This document shows, piece after piece, positions 1 to 8,111 of a DNA stretch of 48,670 bases. The stretch's first letter is position 1; each line of letters starts with the position of its first letter. The stretch covers positions 667,391 to 716,060 of the forward strand of contig NZ_RRCM01000001.1 of the NCBI RefSeq assembly GCF_003862485.1, in the 5' to 3' direction. The stretch is from Lachnoanaerobaculum orale (GTDB taxonomy: Bacteria; Bacillota; Clostridia; Lachnospirales; Lachnospiraceae). The position numbers were made by a program, and so were the translations under genes. The notes beneath the pieces were generated by a model, which was not told the DNA's origin, searched no databases, and was given only the letters and a program-made list of their open reading frames with translations.

Positions 1-134
1 TGAAGCCCCCCTCAAGATGGGATATCTCATGTGAAAACAGTAAGACCCCTTGAAGACTACGAGGTAGATAGGGCCAAGATGTAAGTACAGTAATGTATTA
101 AGTTGATGGTTACTAATAGGTCGAGGGTTTAACC
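1..134 (+). rRNA. 23S rRNA, 3' end (partial)
   Basis: The first 134 bases match the conserved 3' end of bacterial 23S rRNA. Recognisable blocks are the GGTAAGACCCC-like stretch, GACTACGAGGTAGATAGG, GTAAGTACAGTAATGTATTAAG and the closing GGTTACTAATAGGTCGAGG. The 5' part lies outside the window. The mature 3' end is placed near 134 by comparison with clostridial 23S ends and could be off by a few bases. No 5S rRNA follows before the tRNA cluster. Confidence 0.95.
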
Positions 135-170
135 AAAAGATAGGAAAAAATTTATGTATATAATCGGAAA

Positions 171-246
171 CACCATCAAATCCGCAAGCGAATTTGAGGT
201 GTACTTTCTCACTAAAGCTCAAACAAAGTTTTCGCTAAGTGAGAAA
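171..246 (+). other. Two hairpins in the rRNA-tRNA spacer
   Basis: The spacer between 23S rRNA and the tRNA operon (135-297) has no gene. It holds two stem-loops. One is at 171-201, pairing CACC(A)TCAAAT with ATTTGAGGTG. The other has a perfect 9-bp stem, TTTCTCACT at 205-213 with AGTGAGAAA at 238-246. Neither is followed by a clear U-run, so rRNA 3' processing or an RNase III site is more likely than termination. That role is inference. Confidence 0.45.
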
Positions 247-297
247 TGCAGTTTGGTAGGCAGTTTTGAGGGTGTATTCCCTTTTATAAAAAAATAC

Positions 298-326
298 TTG
301 ACAATTTACTTGTCACAGAGTAGAAT
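298..326 (+). promoter_or_regulatory. SigA-type promoter of the tRNA operon
   Basis: TTGACA at 298-303 is separated by 17 bases from TAGAAT at 321-326. The predicted start lies about 6 bases before the first tRNA nucleotide at 339. This gives the five tRNAs a promoter independent of the rRNA transcript. Confidence 0.75.
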
Positions 327-338
327 ATCACAGTATTC

Positions 339-410
339 GGCCCCATGGTCAAGCGGTTAAGACATCGCCCTTTCACGGCGGTAACACGAGTTCAAATCTC
401 GTTGGGGTCA
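339..410 (+). tRNA. tRNA-Glu (TTC)
   Basis: The 72-nt cloverleaf closes with acceptor strands GGCCCCA and TGGGGTC plus discriminator A. The anticodon loop CTTTCAC gives TTC. CCA is not encoded. It is the first gene of a five-tRNA operon. Confidence 0.95.
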
Positions 411-430
411 TAGGCGTAAGCCTAGAATTT

Positions 431-504
431 GGAGCTTTAGCTCAGTTGGTTAGAGCAATCGGCTCATAACCGATCGGTCCCGGGTTCGAGTCCCTGAAGC
501 TCCA
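431..504 (+). tRNA. tRNA with CAT anticodon (Met elongator or Ile2)
   Basis: The 74-nt cloverleaf has acceptor strands GGAGCTT and AAGCTCC and the anticodon loop CTCATAA, giving CAT. There is a clear acceptor C1-type pairing, so it is not the initiator tRNA. The body resembles tRNAs whose CAT is modified to lysidine to read AUA (Ile2) as much as elongator Met. Sequence alone does not settle the charging identity. Confidence 0.88.
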
Positions 505-531
505 CTGCCCTTAGTTTTCTAAGGGCAATAT

Positions 532-604
532 TCCTTGATAGCTCAGTCGGTAGAGCATGCGGCTGTTAACCGCAGTGTCGTAGGTTCAAGTCCTACTCAG
601 GGAG
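532..604 (+). tRNA. tRNA-Asn (GTT)
   Basis: The 73-nt cloverleaf has acceptor strands TCCTTGA and TCAGGGA (one U-G pair) and discriminator G. The anticodon loop CTGTTAA gives GTT. Confidence 0.95.
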
Positions 605-629
605 CTAAGATTTTATATCTTAATATTAT

Positions 630-703
630 GGCCCGATGGCTCAGTTGGTTAGAGCGCCGCCCTGTCACGGCGGAGGTCGTCGGTTCGAGTCCGATTCGGG
701 TCG
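630..703 (+). tRNA. tRNA-Asp (GTC)
   Basis: The 74-nt cloverleaf has acceptor strands GGCCCGA and TCGGGTC and discriminator G. The anticodon loop CTGTCAC gives GTC. Confidence 0.95.
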
Positions 704-715
704 CTTTTATTTTAT

Positions 716-801
716 GCCGTAGTGGCGGAACAGGCAGACGCCCGGGACTTAAAATCCCGTGGGTAGAAATACCCGTACCGGTTCGATTCCGGTCTGCGGC
801 A
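716..801 (+). tRNA. tRNA-Leu (TAA)
   Basis: This 86-nt class II tRNA has a long variable arm (GTGGGTAGAAATACCCGT region). Acceptor strands are GCCGTAG and CTGCGGC with discriminator A. The anticodon loop CTTAAAA gives TAA. It is the last tRNA of the operon, 11 bases before the terminator, and next to phage-like remnants. Confidence 0.95.
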
Positions 802-812
802 GTTTGAAATAT

Positions 813-850
813 GGCTTAAATCCTTGATTTATAAGGGTTTAAGCCTTTTT
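813..850 (+). terminator. Terminator of the tRNA operon
   Basis: A near-perfect 13-bp stem (GGCTTAAATCCTT with AAGGGTTTAAGCC, one wobble pair) is followed directly by a T-run. It ends the tRNA operon. It is also the last clearly chromosomal sequence before the phage-like segment. Confidence 0.85.
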
Positions 851-888
851 GATTGCCATTAAGAGTATGATATTTCATACGCTTTTAA

Positions 889-958
889 ATGTCTAAAACC
901 GGTCTAAAAATGCCCTTAAAAATTAAAATGTCTAATAAATGTCTAATGAAATGTCTAA
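889..958 (+). repeat. Four ATGTCTAA direct repeats, possible integrase arm sites
   Basis: The octamer ATGTCTAA occurs at 889-896, 928-935, 939-946 and 951-958. The last three are spaced 11 and 12 bases apart, about one helical turn. A related GGTCTAAAAATG lies between the first and second copies. Short direct repeats next to a tRNA gene resemble arm-type binding sites of tyrosine integrases. No integrase gene is present here, so the role is inferred. The rest of 851-984 shows no gene. Confidence 0.4.
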
Positions 959-984
959 GAAAATTACAGTGAAATAAGATTTAG

Positions 985-1735
985 TCGACGAAACAGATTG
1001 AAGCTCAACTATTGAATGAGGTACCGCAAAATGCTAAAATAAATTACAAGGTGATGACCGGACTGTCTAATGTTTCTCAAATTAAATCAAACAATGATAT
1101 TAAACAGTTTGCTGAGAAACTGATAGATAATTTAGGCATAGACAGAAGTAATATTCCTGTAAGCATAAAGGCTATACCGGATAATGGATATTGCCGGTTG
1201 GGGAAAAGGAATACGAGAAACAAGATATATTTTGATGAGTATGTGCTAAATTCAAATGATGCTCGCTCCATAAACTATAGAATTAAAACGGCTTTCCATG
1301 AATCTTTCCATTTATCTGATAACGGACTTGAATGGGATGGACTCATCCGGAAACATAATTGAAAAATGGAGAAGTTTAGAGGAAACATTTACGGAATCAT
1401 CTGCGCATTATTTAATTGAGGAGTATGGAATTTCAGCTAAGTTATTTCCGTCTTATACACAGTAACTCGTTGAAAATTTGCCGAGACTGAAGCGACTCGC
1501 AAAGTACTCATCTTGTAATACGATTCAAGATTTTGGAAAGATTGCATTTGAGGATAGACAGAATGTAGTTGGGGCAAAGTGGTTGCATCTTCATTCAGAC
1601 ATGAGTAAAGTGGTATTGCCAATAGATTATTATTCTCAATACAACTCATATATAACTCAAAATGAAGACGATTTGCTTGATATGATGTTCGAAAACATGG
1701 TGGAATACTTGAATTTCCGGGAAAGACACTTTGCT
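985..1735 (+). pseudogene. Decayed phage-type protein with HExxH motif
   Basis: The reading frame is open from 985 without a proper start and encodes a metallopeptidase-like motif, HESFH, at about 1297-1311. It shifts frame by one base near 1340-1360. It then continues in the new frame through an EETFTES segment that could supply a third zinc ligand. It meets a TAA at 1463-1465 and reads on to about 1735, where the sequence changes to a sugar permease. It therefore has an N-terminal truncation, a frameshift, a nonsense codon and a lost 3' end. Similar C-terminal domains follow phage minor head proteins, but I cannot name the family with certainty. TTG at 1012 is the first usable start and would give only 116 residues. 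Confidence 0.55.
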
Positions 1736-1743
1736 TCGGACTT

Positions 1744-2235
1744 GTGCTTTTCCAGATGATGGTTCCGAGTCAGATATTCATTATTCCACAGTATTTGATG
1801 GTAAGTAAAATGGGAATGCTTGACACCATATTTGCACTTGTCTTCCCGGGACTTGTATCGGCTTTCGGTACTTTCTTACTTAGACAGGCATTTATGTCAT
1901 TACCGAAAGACCTTGAAGAGGCCGCCAGAATAGACGGCTGCAATATCGGTCAGACATTTTTGCTTATAATGATGCCGCTTGTTCGTTCAGGAATGATTGC
2001 ACTCGGTATCTTTACAGCTGTTTTTGCATACAAGGACTTGATGTGGCCGATGATTGTAAATAAGAATGTTATGCCGCTTTCGGCAGCACTTGCAAAGATG
2101 CAGGGACAATATACAAATAATTATCCGCAACTTATGGCGGCTTCACTACTTGCCTGTGTACCTATGATAATTCTGTATCTGATATTCCAAAAGCAGTTTG
2201 TGGAAGGTATAGCAACATCAGGTGGAAAATTATAA
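1744..2235 (+). pseudogene. Carbohydrate ABC transporter permease (MalG type), N-terminally truncated
   Basis: The 163 residues match the C-terminal half of MalG/MsmG-type inner-membrane permeases. They show the EAA loop (EEAARIDGCNIGQTF) that docks on the ATPase, followed by MPL and three hydrophobic segments, and the typical ending VEGIATSGGKL. Family members are about 270-290 residues long, so roughly 110-120 N-terminal residues are missing. The upstream frame is closed at 1678-1680, and sequence before about 1735 belongs to the phage-like fragment. GTG at 1744 is only the first formal start. The alpha-galactosidase gene follows after 18 bases, so the original operon probably imported raffinose- or melibiose-type sugars. 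The missing part may reflect a real rearrangement or an assembly join. Confidence 0.75.
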
Positions 2236-2253
2236 ATAAATTAAGAGGTATTT

Positions 2254-4434
2254 ATGTTTATAAAATTAAATAATAAATTGATAACACTTTCTACAGCGAA
2301 TACTTCATATCAGATGAAGATTGATGAGTTGGGATATCTTTTCCATACTTGGTACGGCAAAAGGATAGAAGGTGCAGATGATATGTCATATCGTATCAGC
2401 AGTATTGACAGAGGATTCAGCGGAAACCCTTATGAGACTATGGACAGAACATATTCACTGGATGTGTTCCCACAGGAGTATCCGACCTTCGGCAACGGAG
2501 ATTACAGAGCTGATTGTATACAGGTAGTACACCCTGACGGTTCAAATGTACTTGATTTAAAGTATGACTCATGTGAAATCACAAGAGGAAAGTATCAGCT
2601 TAAGGGTCTTCCGGGCTTTACATGGAGCGAGGACGAAGGTGAGAGTATACAGGTCAATCTCATAGATAAAGAAAGCGGTATAAGAGTGGAACTTTTATAT
2701 GGTGTGCTTGAAAAATACGACATTATCACAAGAGCTGTAAAGGTGGTAAATACTTCACAAAATACTTTGAAGGTTGAAAAAGCACTGTCAGCCTGTATTG
2801 ATATGGTAGACGGAGATTTCGATCTGATTCATTTCCACGGAAAACATGCTATGGAAAGAGAGTTTGAAAGAAGTCCGCTTGCACACGGTAAATTGAGACT
2901 TGAGAGTAAGCGCGGTACATCAAGCCATCAACAAAATCCTTTTGTGATTCTTGCAAAGAAAGGTACAAATGAAGTATCAGGCGATTGCATCGGAGCGGCC
3001 TTTGTATACAGCGGTTCATTTATTATTGAAGCCGAAGTGGATCAGGTAAATCAGACAAGACTTGTAGTGGGACTTCATCCTGAGCAGTTTGAATATATAT
3101 TAAATGCCGGAGAGGAGCTTGTGCTTCCGGAGGTGGCGCTTACATATTCGGATGCGGGATTTGAAAAACTTACACATTCATATCATGATGCAATCAGAGC
3201 AAACCTTCAAAGAGGCAAGTTTGTTCATACACACAGACCGATACTTATAAATAACTGGGAAGCCACATATTTTGATTTTGATGCGGATAAGCTTTTTGAT
3301 ATTGCTTCAAAGGCAAAGAGTCTCGGTATCGAAATGCTGGTTATGGATGACGGATGGTTCGGTGAGAGATATGATGATACAAAGGGACTTGGAGACTGGT
3401 ATGTAAATGAGAAAAAGCTCGGTTCATCTCTTAAGGAATTGGCTGATCGTATCAATGCTATAGATATGAAGCTGGGTATCTGGTTTGAACCTGAGATGAT
3501 AAATGAGGATACCAATCTGTACAGAGAGCATCCTGATTTTATGATAAGAGTACCGGGCAGAAAGGGAGTCAAGGGCAGAGAACAGTATGTACTTGACTTT
3601 ACAAGAAAAGATGTAAGAGATTATATCAAAGCTATGGTGGTAAATATCCTGAAAAATGCAAATATATCATATGTAAAATGGGATATGAACAGAAGTTTGG
3701 CTGCCGTATATTCCGCAAAACTTGATGCAAACAGTATGGGAGAATTCCACTACAGGTATGTACTGGGACTTTATGAGCTTTTGGATGAGTTGACTACAGA
3801 ATTCCCTGATGTATTGTTTGAGGGATGCTCAGGCGGAGGTGGCAGATATGACCTTGGAATGCTTTATTATCATCCGCAGATTTGGTTAAGTGATGATACC
3901 GATCCTATCGAGAGACTTAAGATTCAGTACGGAAGTTCTTTTGCATACCCTATAGGCAGTGCAGGAGCCCATGTATCGGCATCTCCGAACCATCAGACTA
4001 TGAGAAGGACACCTTTTGAGACCAGAGCCACAGTAGCTATGGCAGGTACATTCGGTTATGAGCTTGACCTTAACAAGATTTCAGATAAAGAGCAGGAAAT
4101 GGTGAAGTCTCAGGTAAGGGACTATTTAAAGTATGATGAGTTGGTACATGAGGGAGACTACTACAGACTTACAAGTCCGTATGATTCTAACAGAGTTTGT
4201 GCTTGGCAGACAGTAAGTAAGGATAAGTCTTTCGGACTTTTAAGTGCGGTGGTTCAGAGCCTTGAGGCAAATGAGTCAAATATCTACGTTTATCCGAGAG
4301 GACTTGATGAAACTGCGGTATATGAGATAGCCGGAGTAAAGAGAACAGGAAGAGTCTGGATGAGCGGAGGCTTCCTTATTCCAAGGATTAGAGAGGAATA
4401 TGAAAGTTTCAGGTTTGAAATAAAAAAAGTATAG
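2254..4434 (+). CDS. Alpha-galactosidase, GH36 family
   Basis: This 726-residue cytoplasmic enzyme hydrolyses terminal alpha-1,6-galactose from melibiose, raffinose or stachyose. An N-terminal beta-sandwich (about 1-320) precedes a TIM barrel containing MDDGWFGERYDD. The nucleophile is Asp477 in KWDMNR and the acid/base is Asp547 in LSDDTDP, both in the positions usual for GH36. The length matches the Aga/RafA group. There is no signal peptide. The ATG at 2254 follows an AAGAGG ribosome site. It sits directly behind the sugar permease remnant, which supports uptake followed by intracellular hydrolysis. The exact natural substrate cannot be read from the sequence. Confidence 0.95.
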   Translation: MFIKLNNKLITLSTANTSYQMKIDELGYLFHTWYGKRIEGADDMSYRISSIDRGFSGNPYETMDRTYSLDVFPQEYPTFGNGDYRADCIQVVHPDGSNVLDLKYDSCEITRGKYQLKGLPGFTWSEDEGESIQVNLIDKESGIRVELLYGVLEKYDIITRAVKVVNTSQNTLKVEKALSACIDMVDGDFDLIHFHGKHAMEREFERSPLAHGKLRLESKRGTSSHQQNPFVILAKKGTNEVSGDCIGAAFVYSGSFIIEAEVDQVNQTRLVVGLHPEQFEYILNAGEELVLPEVALTYSDAGFEKLTHSYHDAIRANLQRGKFVHTHRPILINNWEATYFDFDADKLFDIASKAKSLGIEMLVMDDGWFGERYDDTKGLGDWYVNEKKLGSSLKELADRINAIDMKLGIWFEPEMINEDTNLYREHPDFMIRVPGRKGVKGREQYVLDFTRKDVRDYIKAMVVNILKNANISYVKWDMNRSLAAVYSAKLDANSMGEFHYRYVLGLYELLDELTTEFPDVLFEGCSGGGGRYDLGMLYYHPQIWLSDDTDPIERLKIQYGSSFAYPIGSAGAHVSASPNHQTMRRTPFETRATVAMAGTFGYELDLNKISDKEQEMVKSQVRDYLKYDELVHEGDYYRLTSPYDSNRVCAWQTVSKDKSFGLLSAVVQSLEANESNIYVYPRGLDETAVYEIAGVKRTGRVWMSGGFLIPRIREEYESFRFEIKKV

Positions 4435-4502
4435 TTTTACAATTTTTGTCAAAACTTACAATATACTTAAAAATATTTAATATATTTTTTGATTTTATTG
4501 AA

Positions 4503-4527
4503 GCTTGCCGAAAGGCAGGCTTTTTTA
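4503..4527 (+). terminator. Terminator after the alpha-galactosidase gene
   Basis: A GCTTGCC / GGCAGGC stem with a GAAA loop (one wobble pair) is followed by TTTTTT. It ends the sugar operon. Confidence 0.85.
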
Positions 4528-4658
4528 TTGTGAATATTTGTTCGAGAGTGTAATGTGCGCCTGTTCTATAACCTGTGCTCTGTGTCAAAAATTCTTACGT
4601 TTTCCTTACGGCAGAGGCTCGTTTTTTGGTTATCTCTCATAAAAAATAGAAACCTGAA

Positions 4659-4707
4659 TTGTGCAACTCTTACAATGAAAAAACGTCATCTAAAAAAACT
4701 TGCACAA
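4659..4707. repeat. 8-bp inverted repeat upstream of a promoter
   Basis: TTGTGCAA (4659-4666) and its perfect complement TTGCACAA (4700-4707) have centres 41 bases apart, about four helical turns. They end 16 bases before the -35 box at 4724. This spacing suits binding of a regulator on one DNA face or a DNA loop. The function is inferred. Confidence 0.4.
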
Positions 4708-4723
4708 ACTTAACAGAGGCGTA

Positions 4724-4752
4724 TTGACACCTGAAAATTAGGTGGATATAAT
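4724..4752 (+). promoter_or_regulatory. Consensus SigA promoter with operator-like palindrome
   Basis: TTGACA (4724-4729), a 17-base spacer and TATAAT (4747-4752) are a perfect match to the housekeeping consensus. The spacer carries CACCT-N7-AGGTG at 4728-4744, an inverted repeat placed where a repressor would block polymerase. The nearest downstream gene is cpaF, about 450 bases away. Confidence 0.7.
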
Positions 4753-5093
4753 CGTGCCATAAGGTTTGGTACAAATTGCACTAAATCTTTATAGAAGTTG
4801 ATATCAAAAAGGTGTAATTCCTAAGTTTTCTTCATATGTTTATACATAATAGATAATAGGGGAATTAATACTATACCTTTATAGTCAATGTATGCTTTAA
4901 AATATATTCTATCATAATAAATAATTTACCGATGTTGGTCAGTGTATTTATAATACAAAGCAATAACTACGTACTATATAATGCCTGATAAAAGATATAA
5001 TTATTTATATAATACTTTTGAATAATATAATAAAGATACTTTTTAGAAAAGATATTTTTGATAAAAAATATTTGCAAAAAGTAAAATGTAATA

Positions 5094-5122
5094 TTGACAG
5101 TAAAATGTTAGGCATATATAAT
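5094..5122 (+). promoter_or_regulatory. Consensus SigA promoter of the Tad pilus operon
   Basis: TTGACA (5094-5099), a 17-base spacer and TATAAT (5117-5122) are again fully consensus. A small inverted repeat TCGAC...GTCGA lies at the predicted transcription start. The cpaF ATG is about 80 bases downstream. Confidence 0.8.
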
Positions 5123-5206
5123 CGACGTAGATTGTTTGTCGAAATAAGTAAGCGGTAAATAGGTTTTGTTAGTTAGAAGTATATAATGTATTTAAAGGAG
5201 TGCAGT

Positions 5207-6445
5207 ATGAATGATTTAGAACGCAAGGATTTTTTATATCAAGCAAGAGAATACATATCTAAATATTTCGATTTAAGCAGATTAAAGGACGAAGAGCTTT
5301 ATTCAAAGATAGAAAAGCTGGTCAATGAGCAATTAGGTGATATCTATATTTCAATTCAGGAAAGAGTAAATCTGACTGACGAACTATATTCATCAATAAG
5401 AGGTCTGGGACTGCTCGATATGATCATAAAGGATGATGATATCACGGAGGTTATGATAAACGGTACGGATGAGATTTTCATTGAGAAAAGCGGAAAACTT
5501 GAGAGACTTAACCAAAGCTTTGAAAGTCAAAGAAAACTGGAAGATATCATTCAGCGTATTGTAGGAAGAGCCGGTAGAGAGGTAAACCAGTCAAATCCTA
5601 TTGTGGATACAAGATTACCTGACGGATCAAGAGTGAGCGTGGTTTTGCCTCCGGTAGCATTAAAAGGGCCTACTTTAACCATTCGTAAATTTTCAAAGAC
5701 TCCTATGACGGTGGAGCAACTCATAAAATATAAATCCATTACACCACAAATAGCCGCTGTTCTGGAAACATTGGTAAAAGCAAAATATAATATATTTATA
5801 AGTGGGGGAACAGGAAGCGGTAAAACTACTTTTCTAAATGCCCTATCAAACTATATACCGAAGACCGAAAGAGTAATCACAATAGAAGACTCTGCCGAGC
5901 TTCAGATAGTAGGTATAGATAATCTGGTAAAGCTGGAGACCAGAAATTCAAACTCTTCAGGAAAGGGAATGATTACAATCAGGGACCTTATAAAGACATC
6001 TTTAAGAATGAGACCTGAAAGAATAATAGTCGGAGAGGTAAGAGGTGCTGAGACACTTGATATGTTACAGGCGATGAATACAGGACATGACGGGTCGCTT
6101 TCAACAGGACATGCCAATTCTACAAGAGATATGCTTAGCAGAATGGAAACTATGGTACTTATGGGTGCTGAAGGCTTACCTCTTGAAGCTATACGCCAGC
6201 AGATATCTTCAGCCGTAGATATAATTATTCATCTTTCAAGACTCAGAGATCATAGCAGAAAGACTATGGAAATATCCGAGGTTATGGGATTAAAAGACGG
6301 TGAGATAGAGCTAAATCCTTTATATGTATTTGAAGAAAGCGAAGAGAGTACGATGGATAAGGTGGTAGGTGAACTTAAGAGGACAAAGAATCCTTTAAAA
6401 AATACATTTAAACTAAGGCTCATGGGATATAAAGGAGATATTTGA
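5207..6445 (+). CDS. cpaF: CpaF/TadA family pilus assembly ATPase
   Basis: This secretion ATPase powers assembly of Flp/Tad pili at the cytoplasmic face of the membrane. The 412-residue protein has a helical N-terminal domain, then Walker A GGTGSGKTT with Lys206, and the Walker B region RPERIIVGEVRGAET with Glu277. It also has the SLSTGHANS His-box motif typical of CpaF. The start is set at ATG 5207 because AAAGGAG stands 6 bases before it. An in-frame ATG at 5186 has no ribosome site. It is the first gene of the pilus operon, and its TGA overlaps the tadB ATG. Confidence 0.95.
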   Translation: MNDLERKDFLYQAREYISKYFDLSRLKDEELYSKIEKLVNEQLGDIYISIQERVNLTDELYSSIRGLGLLDMIIKDDDITEVMINGTDEIFIEKSGKLERLNQSFESQRKLEDIIQRIVGRAGREVNQSNPIVDTRLPDGSRVSVVLPPVALKGPTLTIRKFSKTPMTVEQLIKYKSITPQIAAVLETLVKAKYNIFISGGTGSGKTTFLNALSNYIPKTERVITIEDSAELQIVGIDNLVKLETRNSNSSGKGMITIRDLIKTSLRMRPERIIVGEVRGAETLDMLQAMNTGHDGSLSTGHANSTRDMLSRMETMVLMGAEGLPLEAIRQQISSAVDIIIHLSRLRDHSRKTMEISEVMGLKDGEIELNPLYVFEESEESTMDKVVGELKRTKNPLKNTFKLRLMGYKGDI

Positions 6446-7248
6446 TGTTAAAAAAAATATTTAAGGGTAAGACTGAGAGTTATGTTGAAAACCACGGTCT
6501 TATGGGAAATGCCGATGATTATCATATATATCATATGAGATTAGTGGATTATCTTGTGGGATTTGCACTTGGATTTGCACTTGGATTTGTAGTAATGATG
6601 GTATTCTTTAGAATATTCACTATTTCTGCAATCGCCGGAATTGTTTGTGGCATACCTGCAATACGTTTTTATCAAAAGTATAGAAGAGAAAAAAGACAAA
6701 GAGATTTGCTTATCGAGTTTAGAGATTTACTTGAAGCACTTACAACATCTTATTCTTCAGGAAAGAATACAATGGAAGCCTTTGCAGAAAGCTATCAGGA
6801 TCTGTTAAGTCTGTACGGTGAGAAGTCGGATATAGTAAATGAGACCAGAATAATAATTGCAGGAATGACAAATAATATAATTATTGAAGATTTATTGAAG
6901 GATTTTGCAGACAGATGTGGACTTGATGATGTGGCAAGCTTTGCAGCTACATTTGAATCGGGACTTAGACAGGGTGGAGATATCAAGCAGGTTGTATGGG
7001 ATAGCAGAAAGATAATCAATGACAAGATAGAAATAGAAATGGAAATAAAGACTATGCTCACAGAGAAGGAAAATGAGCTGAATATTATGATGGTAATGCC
7101 GATTATAATAATGATAGCATTAAGTGGAATCGGAAGTATGTCAGCAGTAGCAAATACAACTTTCACGGTGATAGTAAAGATAGTTGCAATAGGACTGTTT
7201 TTAGCAGCCTATATGATGGGAAGAAAGATAGTAAATATAAGGATGTAA
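6445..7248 (+). CDS. tadB: TadB-like type II secretion system F domain protein
   Basis: This is an inner-membrane platform protein that works with CpaF in Tad pilus assembly. The 267 residues have an N-terminal hydrophobic hairpin (about 33-68), a cytoplasmic GspF/TadB helical domain (about 85-195, with FRDLLEALTTSYSSGKN) and two C-terminal membrane segments. ATG 6445 overlaps the cpaF stop (TGATG) and has AAAGGAG 7 bases upstream. That makes it a better start than the TTG three bases earlier. The order cpaF-tadB-tadC is the standard Tad core. Confidence 0.9.
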   Translation: MLKKIFKGKTESYVENHGLMGNADDYHIYHMRLVDYLVGFALGFALGFVVMMVFFRIFTISAIAGIVCGIPAIRFYQKYRREKRQRDLLIEFRDLLEALTTSYSSGKNTMEAFAESYQDLLSLYGEKSDIVNETRIIIAGMTNNIIIEDLLKDFADRCGLDDVASFAATFESGLRQGGDIKQVVWDSRKIINDKIEIEMEIKTMLTEKENELNIMMVMPIIIMIALSGIGSMSAVANTTFTVIVKIVAIGLFLAAYMMGRKIVNIRM

Positions 7249-7252
7249 AAAT

Positions 7253-8107
7253 ATGATACTTATGGTGTTGGCAACAATATTTGCATTGTTTGTACTATAC
7301 TTGCATTTCAGATTCAGTAAAAAATTTGATGATGTATTAGCGGGGATACCGAATGGAGAATACCCTATGTCGGATATATATTATATCGGATTTGGGTTTA
7401 TGGAGCTTATACACTTTGATATGAACAGCAAAAATGCGAGAGGAAAGATTAAGCTTATTTCGGAAATATACGGAAAACAATATGGACCGTATTATTTTTA
7501 TATATTACGAGGCGGTCAAATTACATTTGGAATAGTGCTGATACTGCTTATGTTTATGGTTACAGGAGTAAGCGGTAACTTTAAATTGCTGATAGTGGGA
7601 ATAGTTATAAGTGCTATGATGATATGGTATCTGGATGAACTTTTGAATGATAAAATAAATTCACGAAGAGACGAGCTTTTAAGAGATTATCCGGGTATGT
7701 TATCAAAACTCACGCTACTTGTAAATGCAGGTGTGCCTATAAGAGAGGCATGGACAAAAGTGGCATCTACAAATGACGGAATATTGTATCAAGAGATGAA
7801 AAATACAGCTATTGAGTTAAGTAACGGTATCCAAGAAATCGAGGCTTATAAGGCTTTTGGAGAGAGATGTTCTATAAAGTCTCTTAGAAAGTTTTCAACA
7901 ATGATGATACAAAACCTGCAAAAAGGAAGTAGTGAAGTTGTTGTTTTTCTTAGAGATATGAGTAATGAAGCTTGGGAAGAAAAAAAACATGAAGTAAAAA
8001 GAAAAGGTGAGAAGGCAAGCAGTAAGCTTATAATGCCTATAGGTCTTATATTTTTAGGAGTATTGATCTTAATAATTGTACCTATGTTTAGCAGTCTTAA
8101 ATTCTGA
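7253..8107 (+). CDS. tadC: TadC-like type II secretion system F domain protein
   Basis: This is the second inner-membrane platform protein of the Tad machine, expected to pair with TadB. The 284-residue protein has an N-terminal membrane segment (1-20), a central hydrophobic pair (about 85-130) and a GspF-type domain beginning near RRDELLRDYPGMLSKLTLLVNAG. A C-terminal membrane helix (LIMPIGLIFLGVLILIIVPMF) closes it. It starts 4 bases after the tadB stop, so the genes are translationally coupled. Confidence 0.9.
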   Translation: MILMVLATIFALFVLYLHFRFSKKFDDVLAGIPNGEYPMSDIYYIGFGFMELIHFDMNSKNARGKIKLISEIYGKQYGPYYFYILRGGQITFGIVLILLMFMVTGVSGNFKLLIVGIVISAMMIWYLDELLNDKINSRRDELLRDYPGMLSKLTLLVNAGVPIREAWTKVASTNDGILYQEMKNTAIELSNGIQEIEAYKAFGERCSIKSLRKFSTMMIQNLQKGSSEVVVFLRDMSNEAWEEKKHEVKRKGEKASSKLIMPIGLIFLGVLILIIVPMFSSLKF

Positions 8108-8111
8108 TGTT

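Larger units (their letters stand above)
4528..5093 (+). other. Long AT-rich intergenic region before the pilus operon
   Basis: No reading frame in this stretch looks like a gene. It holds an inverted repeat (TTGTGCAA at 4659-4666 and TTGCACAA at 4700-4707), a consensus promoter at 4724-4752, and then about 340 bases of very AT-rich DNA leading to a second consensus promoter at 5094. I looked for a c-di-GMP riboswitch consensus and did not see one. Transcription from the first promoter would give the pilus operon a leader of about 450 bases. Confidence 0.6.

Noticed and set aside
135-297. 5S rRNA gene in the spacer
   Set aside because: None of the conserved 5S blocks (such as the CCGAACTCAG-like loop) are present.
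154-807. Open frames across the rRNA spacer and the tRNA genes
   Set aside because: They run through structured spacer and through four tRNA genes, have no ribosome site, and their products are translated tRNA sequence.
889-958. ATGTCTAA copies as a CRISPR array
   Set aside because: The repeats are only 8 bases long with 3-4 base gaps in the dense part, and there are no cas genes.
4759-5090. c-di-GMP or other riboswitch in the pilus leader
   Set aside because: I did not find the conserved core of known riboswitch classes; the region is simply AT-rich by eye.
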